This document shows positions 50,678 to 63,671 of a stretch of 64,000 nt of DNA, piece after piece (the first letter of the stretch is position 1; the number at the start of each line of letters is the position of its first letter). The stretch comes from Mytilisepta virgata. Lineage: Eukaryota > Mollusca > Bivalvia > Mytilida > Mytilidae. The stretch covers positions 744,001-808,000 of the forward strand of contig JAPWFG010000024.1 of assembly GCA_028015205.1 (NCBI GenBank). The letters run 5' to 3'. The notes under the pieces were generated by a model. It made no database searches. It saw only the letters and a list, made by a program, of their open reading frames with translations, and was not told the DNA's origin. The position numbers and the translations under genes were made by a program.

Positions 50678-52145
50678 TAGCTCCCCTGTCCTAAAAGGAC
50701 ATGTGAGCTTTTGCCATCACTTGGCGTCTGTCGCCCGTCCTTTCGTCCGTCGTAAACTTTTTCAAATATATTCTCTGAAACCACTGAACCAATTACAGCC
50801 ATACTTAGTCTGAATGATCCTTAGGATATCCAAAAGAAAGCTTGTGTTTTATTTTCTTTTCCGTCGAGAAACAAGGCCGCCATTGCTAAAAATAGAACAT
50901 AGGGGGTAAACTGCAGTTTTTGGCTTGTATCTAAAAAAAAAACTAAAGCATTAATGGCAAAACTGACATGAGGTAAAAATGTTCATCAGGTCAAGATCTA
51001 CCTGCTGTGAAATTTTCAGACGAATCGGTCAACCCTTTGTTGGGTTATTGCCCCTGAATTGTTAATTTTAAGGAGCATTTTGCAGTTTTAGGTTGTTATC
51101 CTGAATATTATTATAGATAAAGACAAACTGTAAACAGCAAAAATGTTACGCAAAGTAAGACCTACAAATAAGTCACATGACCAAAATCGTCAATTGACCC
51201 TTTATAGGAGTTTTTGCCTTTTAAAGAAAAATTTTCACATTTTTTTCGTCATCTTTGAAAACATTTACAAATCTTCTCCTCTGAAACTACAGAATCAATT
51301 TCAGCCAAACTTAGGCTGACAGATCCTTAGGGTATCTAGTATAGATTTTGTGTTTTATTTTCTCGTCCGTCGAGAAACATGAATTCCCTGGCCAAAAATA
51401 AAAATTAGGTGAAAAATGCTTTTTTTTGGCTCATATCTCGAAAACTAAAGCAGTTAGGGAAAAACTGACCAGTATTAAAATGTTTATGATGTCAAGTTCT
51501 ACCTGCCATGAAATTTTAGGACGAATCAGTTAACCCATTTTTAGGTTATTGTCCCTGAATTATTAATTTTAAGGAAATTTTGCAGTTTTAGGTTATTTGC
51601 TTGAATATTATTATAGACAAAGACAAAGTGTAAACAGCAAAAATGTTCACAAAAGTAAGATCTACAAATACGTCAACATGACCAAAATCGTCAATTGACC
51701 CCTTATAGAAGTTTTTGCCCTTTAAAGATTATTTACATGTAAACAGAAAATAATGGTCTGACATATTGTCACAGATGTTTAGGGCATAACTTGAAATAAA
51801 TTAATGTAGTAAAATGGAGCGTCAAGGTCATTGCAAAATTCCATAGCAACCGATGAAAAAGTCCCGAGAAACCATGCATATTTGGGTTCAGAACCGTATA
51901 ATTTACCTGTATAAGTCAAAAAGAAAGATCAACAGTCAAAGTCATTGAAAAAGTCCATAGCAACCGATGAAAAAGTCCTAACAACCATATCTATTTGGGT
52001 TCAGGATTCTATATTTTAACTGTACAGATCAATTTTAAGGAGAAAATTGCGACGGTATACATTAAATAGCAAAAATAATCATTGATGCAAGATCTATACA
52101 AAGATAACACGTGAGCGATTCAGGCTCTTGGGAGCCTCTTGTAGT
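50678..52145 (+). repeat. Dispersed repeat family Y, long copy
   Basis: Starts TTAGCTCCCCTGTCCTAAAA, continues TTGCCATCACTTGGCGTCTG, and ends GTGAGCGATTCAGGCTCTTG plus GGAGCCTCTTGTAG. The start folds (AGGACATGTGAGCT against AGCTCCCCTGTCC). Inside, a segment with TTTTAGGTTATTG and AAAATCGTCAATTGACC is present twice (about 50900-51230 and 51370-51720). No open frame is conserved. Confidence 0.7.
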
Positions 52146-52654
52146 ATTTAAATTTGCTCTTCAACCTGTTGGATTGTTATTTCGGTTTTCAACATTTTAG
52201 GCCTTGAGTACAACTGATGAGTCGTAAATCGACGAAATTTACACATCTTTTGCATCGAAATTGGTATCAAATAATTATTTTTTAAAATCGATGCCATTGC
52301 TGGTGGACTCCAAGTCTCAGAGTGTACCCCAGGTCAGTTGTTAGTATTTCGATACTAGCCCGAAATAGATACTTAAAACTTAGTTACAAAATTGTAAAAT
52401 TTATAAACAATAAGGAGTATATCCCTCGTGCACAGCTCTGTCCTTAAATGGTTTTGGCTTTACCCCTTTTGGTCATTTTTGTATTTTGAACTTGCTCTTC
52501 AACCTGTTGGATTCCTTTTTTAGTTTTCAACATTTTAGGTCCTGTGCACAACTGGTGGGTCGTAAATCGACGACATGTGCACATCTTGTGCATCAAAATT
52601 GGTATCAAAGAATTATATTATCCAAAAGTGCTACATTCGAATAGCAAATGGTGT
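52146..52654. repeat. Duplicated spacer between family Y copies
   Basis: About 52146-52320 and 52490-52640 are related: both contain TTCAACCTGTTGGATT, CAACATTTTAGG and GTCGTAAATCGACGA followed by a TGCATC(A/G)AAATTGGTATCAA stretch. No gene seen. Confidence 0.55.
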
Positions 52655-53197
52655 CCATTGTTAGCTCACCTTGCAAAAGGCAATGTGAGCTTTTGTTATC
52701 ACTTGGCGTCCGTCGTCCGTAAACTTTTACGTTTTCATCTTCTCCTCTGAAACCCCTGGACTTATTAGACTGAAACTTCGCCTGAAGCTTCTATGGAAGG
52801 TCCTTTACAAAATTGCATAAATCATCCCGGTCCGTCAAACAAAACGGCCACCATGAGCATTTACATGTTTTGATTGGTCGAAATTTAAAACTTCTTCTCC
52901 TCTGAAACCGTGAAGCCAAATGACCTGATTTTTTGTGTGGAGCATCTATGGAGGTCCTTTACAAAGTTTGCATAAATCATCCCGGTCCGTGAAACAAAAT
53001 GGCCGCCATGAGCATTTACATGTTTTTATTGGTCGAAATTTAAAACTTCTCCTCTGAAACCGTAAAGCCAAATGAACTGATTTTTGGTATGAAGCATCTA
53101 TGAAAGGTCCTTTACAAAGTTTGCATAAATCTTCCCGGTCCGTGAAACAAAATGGCCAGGTGAGCGATACAGGCTCAGCTCACTGAGCCTCTTGTTA
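52655..53197 (+). repeat. Dispersed repeat family Y, short copy
   Basis: Starts TTAGCTCACCTTGCAAAAGG, continues TATCACTTGGCGTCCGTCGT, and ends GGTGAGCGATACAGGCTCAG through GAGCCTCTTGT. Three sub-units carry GGTCCTTTACAAA and CATAAATC(A/T)TCCCGGTCCGT with a period of about 160 bp. Confidence 0.75.
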
Positions 53198-53621
53198 GAT
53201 CTTACCATTACATGTATTATCGAAAATGGGGAGTTATACACTAACATGTATGATAAAAGTCAAGACAATAATTTTCAAATTACGAACGCTCCTTTCCTGA
53301 TGGGGACGTGCGATGAGGCACCATCTCATGGTGTGTACATATCACACCTTGTACATTTTGCAATGATATGCTCCCGGTAAGATTTTAACGAGCAAAACCA
53401 TACGATAACAACACTTCCATTACAAGGTTATACATGTAGTTTTTACAAGCTGCTTAATTTATTTGTAATTTGTTATAGTACATTTAACTTCAACATGTTT
53501 AAGCTATTTCAAGACTTCTAGAAAAACATTATCATGAACAGATTTTTCCATATTACTTTATATTGTAATATCGTAAATAAATGCAAAAGTCTTGTCAATA
53601 TCCCACAGAAACTTCTAAGTA

Positions 53622-54515
53622 CAGTTAGGTGCAGACATAACCTTTCACCAAGTTAATTTAGAACAGTTCTTAGAGCAATTCTGATGACTGCTTTAGAACT
53701 GCTATAGAATAGAATCCTGATCGCTCTGGAACAGAATCCTGACCGATTCTGACTGTTCCAAGCTGTCATGGTCAAGAACAGCAATAACCTGCCATGGTCT
53801 AGAACAGCTCTAACATGTCATGGTCCAGAACAGTTATATGACATTTTTGTAGAATTGATCATGTGACCCACCCATTCATGGTATGAATCGTATCACTGAC
53901 CTGACATTGCGTACATCATTCCTTTAATGTCGTGGGTTTTTTTGATATTTTCCCAGGAGAAACCATCATCAGAGGTCATCCCTTTTTTTAAATTTTATTA
54001 TCTATTGTATATATATTTTTTGATTTAAATCTTATTATCTTATTTTATTTTATTTTTTTTTAATTTTAATTTTATTATTAGATTTTGTTATTATTTTAAA
54101 TATAATTTCTTACTCAAGATCATTTCTTCTTGAGTAAGAAATTATAAAAAAAACCATGGCCCTCTGATGATAGGTTCTATAATGATGATGATGATCAATT
54201 CTATAACAATTGATGAAATGAAGCGGTATCGTCGCAAAAGCAACCGTGGACCAGGACTACTCTAATTCTTGACCAAAGCTTTTCTAAAAAGCAGTCGTGG
54301 ACCAGGACTGCTTTGATTCTTGACCAGAGCTGTTCTAAAAAGCAGTCTTGGACCAGGACTGCTCTAATTCTTGACCAGAGCTGTTCTACTTCCTGACCTG
54401 AATTGTTCTTGACCAGAGCTATTCTTCTTCCTGACTGCTCTAAGGTAACTTAGAGCAGTTCTCAGAACTGCCCTGCAACTTAACGTGGACGAGAGGTTAT
54501 GACTGGTTGCAACTA
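53622..54515. mobile_element. MITE-like element with self-complementary minisatellites
   Basis: CAGACATAACC...GTTAA at the left faces GTTAA...GGTTATGACTGG at the right. Between are arrays with GAACAGCTCTAAC-type and GACCAGAGCTGTTCTA-type units, partly inverted relative to one another, and a T/A-rich centre with TTCTTACTCAAGATCATTTC and its inverse around 54110-54145. Resembles the minisatellite at 1845-2150. Confidence 0.6.
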
Positions 54516-54520
54516 TACCT

Positions 54521-55855
54521 TAACGTTTTTTCGAAATAAGGGCTATTAAAATAAAATTTTGTGTTATTCTTTAAAAAGTATTCTTTCTCCTATTGACTTA
54601 AAGACTTTGAATTTATACTCCCATGAATTCTGCCGATTTGTAGTGAACTCCTTGACAGTCAAAATAGAGCACATTCTGAGCACATGGTGATATCTAAATT
54701 ACATACCGCCCAACCAATGTTTGCAGTTCTAGCAAATACTCGCATTAGTGGTAATCATACTGCGTTGGCTCTTATAGTATGTGTTATTCACCAGGGAGGA
54801 CTGGGTACCCATAAAACCCATTTAAGTCCACAACAGTTCAAATGGCTGTACCAAATCAGACGATCCTGACGCTCTGCAGTTGCATGTGCTCAATTATAGT
54901 ATTTTTTATCCGACGTTCTGTCTGTTGGGTGGCGATGACTGATTGGTATATGTTACTGTTCACCCTTCTCGTTATCCATTTGGGTGTTCATTAGAAGCGT
55001 AACAGACAAAGTTGAAAGGAAGATTTGTATTTAATCATAAAAATATTATGCAGCACACTGATCACTAATTTAAAAAAAATGTCGCCCAATCAGGATGTAG
55101 CTGTCTTTATAATTTAATTATTTTTAAAAAACATATTTTTATATACATACATATCCGTAAATGACAAAGAACTTGTAATTTCAGTATATAACTACAATTA
55201 AATTGTTTTATGTTACAGGATTTCCGTTACTGAAATATTTCTTCAATACATGGTAAGTAAAATTACACAAATACATAGATAAAAATCTGTTATCTTTATT
55301 CAGTTTATTTCTTATTGACAAAGAATTATTAATATCAATATTAATATAAACAGTATTAAAATGCTATCAGTATATTTTCCTGTAATACATGTCATATAAT
55401 GTGTACCATTACATCAAACAGATGCGATTATGAAAGAGACCTCTGGACCTCTATAAATCACTGCAGTTTTTGAAGGTTTGTAAGCAATTTACTACAATAA
55501 GATTGTTTGTTAAAATGACTTCTTACCTCCACACGTTCACTAGGAAGTGTTGCTATGTTTGGTTCAGCTGTGTTCAGTGGCTTCAATAATTAAGTAAGAC
55601 ACTTTAACTATTGTGTTCAATAAACAAAATAACAAAGAATCCATTATAATCAAAGGGTTCTTTAAATCTACGAAAGGTAAATATCTTGTATATAAAATCT
55701 GCATGGATTATTCATTCCCACTGCAGGTTGGCTGGTATTACCAGCTTAGTTACTACTTTATCGATAATGGCGTGGCATTGATACTGTAAAGCTGTTATAT
55801 ATTAATATCTTGTGCATAGCTATACCCTAAAATGGGTTTTACATTTTCTGGTAAT
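54521..55855. other. Sequence without a recognisable gene
   Basis: No domain-like frame and no clear repeat boundary. Confidence 0.4.
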
Positions 55856-55859
55856 TTTT

Positions 55860-56605
55860 CTCCTCAACGAAGTTGAGGGGGACTAATGGAGTACCCCCGG
55901 CGTCTACGTCCACAGCCAGTTCTCGGTAACTTGGTAACATACGGTCATACATTTTTGTATACAGATGCACGTTGAAGATGCGGACCATGTGACATAAAAT
56001 GAAGGACACATGACCCATATTACACGGTTGACTGACTTTTAAGTTTTATGTCAAAAATCAGTTTTAACATATAAAGTGACCTACAGTCATATTACTTGGT
56101 AAGAGGATGCATCTCGGGGGGTACCACAGCCTCCCACCAAGTTAGGTCAATCTGACCCACTTATTGTGCTTCATTGACTTAGGTTAAATTTTACATCCGA
56201 GTTCAGTTCTTTGATACCAAGGGACCCACAAATATACATTTGTAGTACTTGGTGTCAGGGTGTATCTCGGGAGTAACACAGCCCCCCCCCTTTTGCATTA
56301 ATATTAGGTCACTCTGACCTACGTATCGTGCTTCGTTGACTTAGGTTAAGTTTTACATGAGTGTTCAGTTCTCCGATACCTAGGGACCTACAATCATATT
56401 ACTTGGTGTCAGGGTGCATCTCGGGGATTAACATAGCCTCCCACCAAAATTATGTCACTCTTTATTGACTAAGGTTAAGTTTTAAGTCCGAGTTCAGGTC
56501 TCCGATACCAATCGACCAACAATCTTATTAATTGCTAGAAGGGTGCATCTCGGGAAACTACACAGCCACACACCAACATTAGTGGGGGATCGAAGCGAAC
56601 TTTGT
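55860..56605 (+). repeat. Tandem-like repeat, about 180-bp units
   Basis: Three to four diverged units carry GGTGCATCTCGGG, ACACAGCC(T/C)CCCACCA, TAGGTCA and GACTTAGGTTAA(A/G)TTTTACA. The block opens with CTCCTCAACGAAGTTGAGG, a 7-bp palindromic hairpin, and closes with a run into GATCGAAGCGAACTTTG. Confidence 0.7.
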
Positions 56606-57495
56606 TATAATAGATTTCTGGTAGTATATGAATGTTTTCTCAGTTTTTTCGGATATTGTTTCGGCTTTCAACCTTTTCTTGGAACATTTATATAATGTTT
56701 AAGAAAATAATATCCAGTGGAAGACCAAGAATATTAACCGGAAGGAAGGCGAAGCCAAAATTTAAAGGAGTTTCTTTTATTACGTTTACAATCGCTGGGG
56801 TATCACTAGTTGAAGTAAATTTTATTTACCTATTTGCGTAAACAACATTTACTCTTACGCGTAATCGGTATTTAAATACATTTTCGAGATCGGTAAACTT
56901 TTTGAATTTACCGCCGTATGACACGAGTATGCTATCCCATGATGGTTTTTTTTTACATCGCACAGTTACGCGATCATTGGATGAACAGGACAGAGATCAA
57001 CAAGAACAGGTAAATATTACGTATTTATCGATTTTGAGGTAACAAAAGCGTCATTTTAAGCCATAAAATCGGCTGGCTGAGACTTACACATTTTTTGCAG
57101 TTATAGGGTATACTTTTCTCGTGAAGTTCGACCTTTTCTCTGTTGTTTTATCCAACTTTTAGAAGGAGGAAACACGTTTTTCAAGTGACGCACGTGGTTG
57201 TAAGTGGTGTACAGTTTTGATAAATGTACGTGTATGCGTAAACAAAAATAAACGTGAAAATTATGGAAGATAACTCTGTCAGTCTTACAAGATTTTGGTT
57301 TTAATACCATTTTCTCCTTATTAATTGTGATTTTGACTCCGTTTAGAATCGACCCGAGGCATTCCGTGATTTGGAAAAAAATACTTGACTGAGAAAGGAA
57401 ATAAATGAAATTATTTTGTTACCGTTGCAGTAAATGCTCTTGGACATATTATGAAAAAAGCGTAACTAAATACCCCTGAGGTAATGGTAGAAATG
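56606..57495. other. Sequence without a recognisable gene
   Basis: Short frames only, with no domain content. Confidence 0.4.
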
Positions 57496-57499
57496 GTAG

Positions 57500-57745
57500 T
57501 ATGAATGTGCCGCAGAACAGGGCCTATTTTTCACACATGTCCTGTCATGATGAGGATTGCTATTTTTACCTTGTCAATAGCAGGATTACTTTTTCAAGAA
57601 TTTTATCATTGTGGAATGTATAAATCATGTGTCATATGCACAGGGTCTGATACACAATACACATCACTCTCTGTTTTAACTAAAATGTAAGGCTAATTAC
57701 AATGCACTATATCGTTATCAGTGATCATCAGTGATGAGATTGCAT
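57500..57745 (+). repeat. Duplicated segment D1, left copy
   Basis: GCCGCAGAACAGGGCCTATT through TCAGTGATCATCAGTGATGA is repeated at 60830-61085 with moderate divergence. Confidence 0.8.
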
Positions 57746-57859
57746 CAGTTGTCAAGTCATCATCAGGATATGATTTTCCAAATTTCCTGGTCATGAAAGG
57801 TTCCGGTTCAATAACCACAATTGGCACATATATACCCACTTTTTAACGGAGTTTACCCT

Positions 57860-57884
57860 CCCCCCCCCCCCCCCCCCCCCCCCC
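57860..57884. repeat. Poly(C) run (C25)
   Basis: Twenty-five uninterrupted C, preceded by CCCT. Confidence 0.9.
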
Positions 57885-58739
57885 GGTATCATAGCATTAC
57901 ATAAAACAGTTTTTAAGAGTACAAAAACCTTTACTTATCTAGGTAAAGAAACATTACAACATACATGACATATAGAGAGCAATCTTTACTTATTAAGGTA
58001 AATGGAATAATTCTTAAAGAAAATCATCGTGTTCAAATACTTCTGAATAAATTTCTTACAAGGTTTGTATCCCACAAAAACATCTGTCTGTTTACATTTA
58101 TCATGGGAATTTATTTCAAATTAATGTTAGCTGTTGTCAACAAACCTGTCTCAGTCCACACAAATCTCATAAACTTGCAATCCATTTTCAGTGCAATGGA
58201 AAGTTCGCAAATTTTATCAAGTGCCCATCATACAGACATTTCAGTAAAAGTTTGTCATATTACATGTATACATGTAGCTGTTAGAATATGAAATTTTAAA
58301 GGGAATCAGTATCAGAAAAACAAATAAAACACATGTTAAATTTACTCCAAAGAGAAAGAAGTCTTTACTTAAATAGGTAAATGAAATTATAATAATTAAG
58401 ACACCTACAATATTATATGTCATGATGATTTCATTTGTCAAGTTCACAATTTTGTATTCTGCTGATGTTATGAAAACCCCTATTTATGTCACTGTCAAAT
58501 TTCAAAACGGCACCCATCTAATGAAACATGTGGAATTTCCCTCATTTCAAGTTCACCAAACAAATCAGCTTATTGTTGTATATATTTATGCCATATTGTA
58601 TGAAATGTTTACCTAGTGAAGTAAAGGAAATCTTTACCTGTTCAGGTAAAGAAATTTTTTTTAAAGAATTTCTGAAAGAAAATTATTTTGTTGAAATATT
58701 TCTGTTTTTTCACATATTATTTTATATACCACCAAAAAA

Positions 58740-58960
58740 AAAGGTTTTATAATACCCCGACAAACGAACTTTTTTGGGGTCTATAGGAAACACCATGTCC
58801 GTCAGTCTGTCCATCCGTTCATGAACTTTGTAAGCGCAACTCATCCTCAACTATTAAATGAGTTTTTATGAAACTTTATATGAAGGTTGAGTACCATATG
58901 TAGGTGTGCTGAAGTAAGATGTTTATTGTCTAAAGCCTGCAATGGCAGATAATCCAACTT
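58740..58960 (+). repeat. Duplicated segment D2, left copy
   Basis: GCGCAACTCATCCTCAA and ATGAAACTTTATATGAAGGT through TGTCTAAAGCCTGCA recur at 61160-61350. D1 and D2 keep their order but are 1.0 kb apart here and almost adjacent in the right copy, so the right copy has a deletion or the left an insertion. Confidence 0.8.
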
Positions 58961-59459
58961 GAGGGTTTATATGGTTAGTGTCCAAGTGGAAGCGCGGTGT
59001 ATCCGTTTTTGAGTGTGCTCACATTTCTAGTTATATTAATTGTGCCAAATTAATTCAAATTAATGTAATATGTAGGTATTTTCCACATGCATCATTCAGT
59101 GTATGGCAAAAAGGTTTTTGCTTAGTTGCCATCCATAAATCATAGATTTTAACATAAAATAGCTCCATGGATAATTTATATCTCAAATCAACATCCATTT
59201 TAAATAAAAAAGTCTTGATGTTCACAATCTTTTAATGTATAGAATTGGACATTTCAAACTTACGCAGATCTACATACCATGTACAATGTCATGAAAAGTT
59301 CACAATTTATCAAGTTTCATGTATCATAAAGACATTTTTGTAAGAGTTTGCTATGTTACATGTACAGATGTCGCTGTAATAATACGTGCAGTTTAAGGTT
59401 ATCGGTATGAAATTGTACAAACTCCAATATCTTCGTCTGAATACAGAAAAAGAAATAAA

Positions 59460-60160
59460 CACATGTTAAATTTACTCCAAAGAAATCTATGAAATTTAAA
59501 CACAAGGTTTATGACCACAAAAGGAAGGTTGGGATTGATTTTGGGAGTTTTGGTCCCAACAGTTTAAGAATTAGGGGCCAAAAAAGGACCCAATAAGCAT
59601 TTTTCATGGTTTTCGCACAATAACTCTGGTATAAGTAAATAGAAATCTATGAAATTTTAACACAAGGTGTATGACCACAAAAGGAAGGTTGGGATTGTTT
59701 TTGGGAGTTTTGGTCCCAACAGTTTAGGAATTAGGGGCTAAAAAAGGGCCCAAATAAGCATTTTTCTTGGTTTTTGCACAATAACTTTAGTATAAGTAAG
59801 TAGAAATCTATGAAATTTATGGTTTATGACCACAAAAGGAAGGTTGGGATTGAACACAGTTTAGGAATTAGGGGCCAAAAGGGTCCAAAATTAAACTTTG
59901 TTTGATTTCATCGAAAATTGAACTATTGGGGTTCTTTGATATGCAAAATCTAACCGTGTATTTAGATTCTTAATTTTTGGTCCCGTTTTCAAATTGGTCT
60001 ACCTTAAGGTCCAAAGGGTCCAAAATTAAACTTAGTTTGATTTTAACAAAAATTGAATTCTTGGGGTTCTTTGATATGCTGAATCTAAACATGTACTTAG
60101 TTTTTTTATTATGGGCCCAGTTTTCAAGTTGGTCCAAATCGGGGTCCAAAATTAAAGCTA
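59460..60160 (+). repeat. Tandem repeats, two consecutive arrays
   Basis: First array: about 160-bp units starting AGAAATCTATGAAATTTAAA at 59480, 59640 and 59803, with GACCACAAAAGGAAGGTTGG in each (the third is truncated). Second array: about 125-bp units with GGTCCAAAATTAAACTT and TTGGGGTTCTTTGATATGC at about 59880 and 60005. Frames through them are artefacts. Confidence 0.8.
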
Positions 60161-60806
60161 AAAAAGGGGTAATTTTTTTTTGGGGAGGGGGGGGGGGGGG
60201 CAATTCTCCACAGCATATTGTATTGCACAAGAAGCAAAAAATTGAATATAAATTCAAATCATATGACCAATTCTAAGTTCTTTGATTTCAGTTATTCTGT
60301 GTCAGAAACCTATTATGTGTCAAATATTTCAAGAAATTTTCAATTGCACAGTATTGTGCAATAGCAAGAAATTTTCAATTGCACAGTATTGCGCAATAGC
60401 AAGAAATTGATATGTGTGCCCGATTTTAAATTTTAAATTGGTTATTTCTGATTTATATATAAAAACAAATAATACTGATATGGTTTGAATAGGTAAATTA
60501 AAAAGTTCTTAGACAACATTCATTCTGTGTCAGAAACTTATGCTGTGTCAAATATTTATTCACAATCCAAATTCAGTATTGTATCAAGCTTGAATGTTGT
60601 GTTCATAATTGCCCCAACTATTCAGGGTTCGCCATCTGCGGTCGTATCTAGCTGCGCCCAGCGGAGCATTTTATTTCACATATTACATGTATTATGTTGT
60701 ATGCCAACATAGAAAAGGTTTTATAACACCCCGAGAAACACAATTTCAAATAATGTATACATGGTTAGCAATTGCATTACATTGCACATGTAGATGTGGC
60801 ATCATC

Positions 60807-60827
60807 GGGGGGGGGGGGGGGGGGGGG
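60807..60827. repeat. Poly(G) run (G21)
   Basis: Twenty-one G just before the right copy of D1. The left D1 copy has no G run there, so the tract arose or expanded after duplication. Confidence 0.9.
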
Positions 60828-60829
60828 TG

Positions 60830-61085
60830 AAATGGTAGTATGTATGTGTCGCAGAACAGGGCCTATTCACACATGATGTCCTGTCATGATAAGGGTTTCT
60901 GTTTTTACCCTTGTCAATAGCAGGATTACTTTTTCACGATTTTATCATTGTGGAACGTATAAATCATCTGTCATATGCACAGGGTCTGCTACAAGCTACA
61001 AATAACTCTCTGTTTTAACTAAAATGTAAAGCTAATTACAATGCACTTTATCGTTATCAGTGATCATCAGTGATGAGATTGACCA
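60830..61085 (+). repeat. Duplicated segment D1, right copy
   Basis: Direct copy of 57500-57745. Confidence 0.8.
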
Positions 61086-61159
61086 TCCATCATTATTATT
61101 TATTTTGTTGAAATATTTCTTTTTATTCCACACATTTTGTATGCCAACAAAAAAAATCA

Positions 61160-61350
61160 TAACCCACAAACTTTTAAGGGGGTCTATAAGGATGACCATG
61201 TCGGTCAGTCTGTCCATCCATCCATGCAACTTGTTAGCGCAACTCATCCTCAATCATTTAATGGGTTTTGATGAAACTTTATATGAAGGTTGAGTACTAT
61301 ATGTAGGTGTGCATGAAGTAAGATGGTTATTGTCTAAAGCCTGCATATAA
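61160..61350 (+). repeat. Duplicated segment D2, right copy
   Basis: Direct copy of 58740-58960. Confidence 0.8.
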
Positions 61351-61351
61351 T

Positions 61352-61970
61352 CAACTTGCATTTTAAGGGTATCAGTATGAAAATTGTAGAAACTCCAATA
61401 TCTTTGTCTGACCACAGATACAAATAGAGAAAACAAATACAGACATGTTAAAAAGAGTTTGCCTTGTTACATGTACAGATGGAGCTGTAATGATATGCTG
61501 ACAATTTAGGACAATTCCAAAGAGAGGTTAGAACAGATTTCTACTGTAATATGCCAATCACAGTTTTTAGTGTTTAAAATCCATAACTTTGAAACGAAAA
61601 ATTAGAAAACAATGCAAAATGAGCGGGAGCTTCTTTCCACGAAGACAAACATTGTATCAATTTTTAAAAAAATTTTAAATCCCCAGGGGCGGATCCAGAG
61701 GGTCGACGAGGTGGGGGGGGGGGGCACGATTTTGAATAATTATCTGCCCTTGTTTTTTTTTTTTTGTGGATAATGACGATTTTACGACTTTTATTGACGA
61801 AAGGGGGGCGAGGGGGGTACAGCATCATATCTTCTATTTGGTTAATGTCACAGAAGCTTATGAAATTATTATATTTTTACTGCTGTTGTCAGGTTGTAGA
61901 ACAAAATATCAGGATAATTAGGGGACTCTGGTCTTCCATGGTCTCTGTGTATGATTAGTGATTGTAAGAC
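61352..61970. other. Sequence without a gene; GGGGCGGATCCAGAGGG end
   Basis: CAGGGGCGGATCCAGAGGGT at about 61682 faces an inverted relative (ATCAGTGGCGGATTTAGCGG on the minus strand) near 63330-63350. The two may be the ends of one 1.67-kb element or of two separate insertions. Confidence 0.35.
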
Positions 61971-61974
61971 AGAA

Positions 61975-62195
61975 GATAAATACACCTAAGGAGCAAACCA
62001 AAAAACTCTAGCTAGATCGACAAACCCGGGGAGGAAAATGAACAACCACAAGCATAACAAATAAACACTAAAAACTAATGAAAAACACAAACTCCTATAA
62101 AAACCAGAAGTGAACTCAGGTGGTCCGGAAGGGTAAGCAATTCCTGCTCCGTATACGACACCCGTCGTTAAGTTCAACAAAGTCAATCCACCATC
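61975..62195 (+). repeat. Dispersed repeat family X, copy 4
   Basis: Matches 30050-30290 nearly base for base in blocks (CCTAAGGAGCAAA, ACAAACCCGGGGAGG, ACTCCTATAAAAACCAGAAG, CCGGAAGGGTAAGCAATTCC). Confidence 0.75.
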
Positions 62196-63250
62196 CGGTG
62201 GTAGTCACAAATCGATGGAGGTGCGTGAAATGTTACTACAGTGGGAACAGGTCCAACATCATCTTCGATATTCGCGATGAAGACCGTAACATTTCCAAAG
62301 TGATGACATCAACTTATCCCTGATTGAAAAACGTACTATGAGCGAATTGAAAAGGGGACCCAAATATTATAAGTAATTAGTTAGACTTTCAATAATTAAT
62401 AATTTTGTTCCGTCAAAAATGTCATGCAAAATCACTGAAAGATGGCAGTTTTAAGGTTAAAAGGCGCTGCATTTTCGGTGGACAGTGCAGTTTGGATTCT
62501 CTGACTTTACATGTATCACATTTCAAAATGGATCTCAAACTTTTGTTCTTTTACTCGGCCACCAAGGTGCTAAAAAACAATCAACTGAGGGAAAGAAATT
62601 TTGACATCTATTATTATCTTCAAGTTTTAAATAAAATAAATGAAAATTTAGTAAATTAAAGGTTTTAAATTTATATTTCAGAAGTCTCACTGATATAAAA
62701 ATTATGAAAAAAAATGTTGATGTACCTCTCATATGTCGGAACAGTTTAAACACATCCTGGTAGTAAAGATTTTTTAGATATTGTAAATGCCCATTTGTAC
62801 TAACAACACACTTAAATTTAAAAAGAAATAGTCCAGATATTTTTACTTACCAGGTAATGGATTTCAAATATCTAAATTTAAAAAAATAGATAGACATCTT
62901 TTAATAATCTTTTGTTTGTATTTAAAACAATACATGCATGACATGTCAACTAACAATTAATCAATAAGTAATTAAGGCATTGTATAAGGAGGGTACACTT
63001 GCAAATCTTCAAGGGGCACTGGTGAAAAATTAATTTTACTTTCTGCACTGTGATACATTTCCATCTCATTAACTCTTATCTTTATTATCAGATTTGTAAA
63101 AAGTTACACACATGTTAATTTTCACAACTAGGTGTCAATCAACCCTTACAATAGATAACATGTTATGGTCACTTTCTTAAAATTTGCCTGTGGAAATTAT
63201 GACCATATTCAACGATGTGAAGCTTTGTATCTAGTAATTTTACGTATAAA
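62196..63250. other. Sequence without a recognisable gene
   Basis: An 84-codon + frame at 62405 shows no family signature. Nothing else seen. Confidence 0.35.
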
Positions 63251-63270
63251 TTGTTTTGGTGACCTTAACT

Positions 63271-63316
63271 GGGGGCGGGGGAGGGGGGGGGGGGTTGGGT
63301 GGGGGGAGGGGGGCAC
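63271..63316 (+). repeat. G-rich tract, potential quadruplex
   Basis: Several separated runs of five or more G (GGGGGCGGGGGAGGGG and following) on the + strand. Adjacent CCCCCGCTAAATCCGCCACT is the inverted relative of the end at 61682. Confidence 0.7.
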
Positions 63317-63653
63317 GTACCCCCTGTGCCCCCGCTAAATCCGCCACTGATCCCCCAAGTGTTTTTGAGTTACTGTACGATGCCCAGACTGACAGACAGG
63401 GGTAAACCATAAACATTCCCATGACAGTCTAGGCCTCATTCAATTTTTCCAAAGTTTGTCAGACAAAATATGCATTTCTTAAGCAATATAAGTTCATATA
63501 TTGTTAATTAGTTCATGTAGTTAATATCACAATTGCCGTAGAACGTAGTGCAGCATGAGTTGAATTGCATGTGTTTTGGCACAATTGATTACATGTGTGA
63601 TATTTACGCACTCCAATTGATTATGTGACTTTATCTTAACACCGAAGTGGGAT

Positions 63654-63671
63654 GGGGGGGGGGGGGGGGGG
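63654..63671. repeat. Poly(G) run (G18)
   Basis: Eighteen G. The rest of the window to 64000 shows no supported gene. Confidence 0.9.

Noticed and set aside
59977..60276. Overlapping 95-99-codon frames on both strands
   Set aside because: They translate the tandem repeat units and a G run; no family signature.
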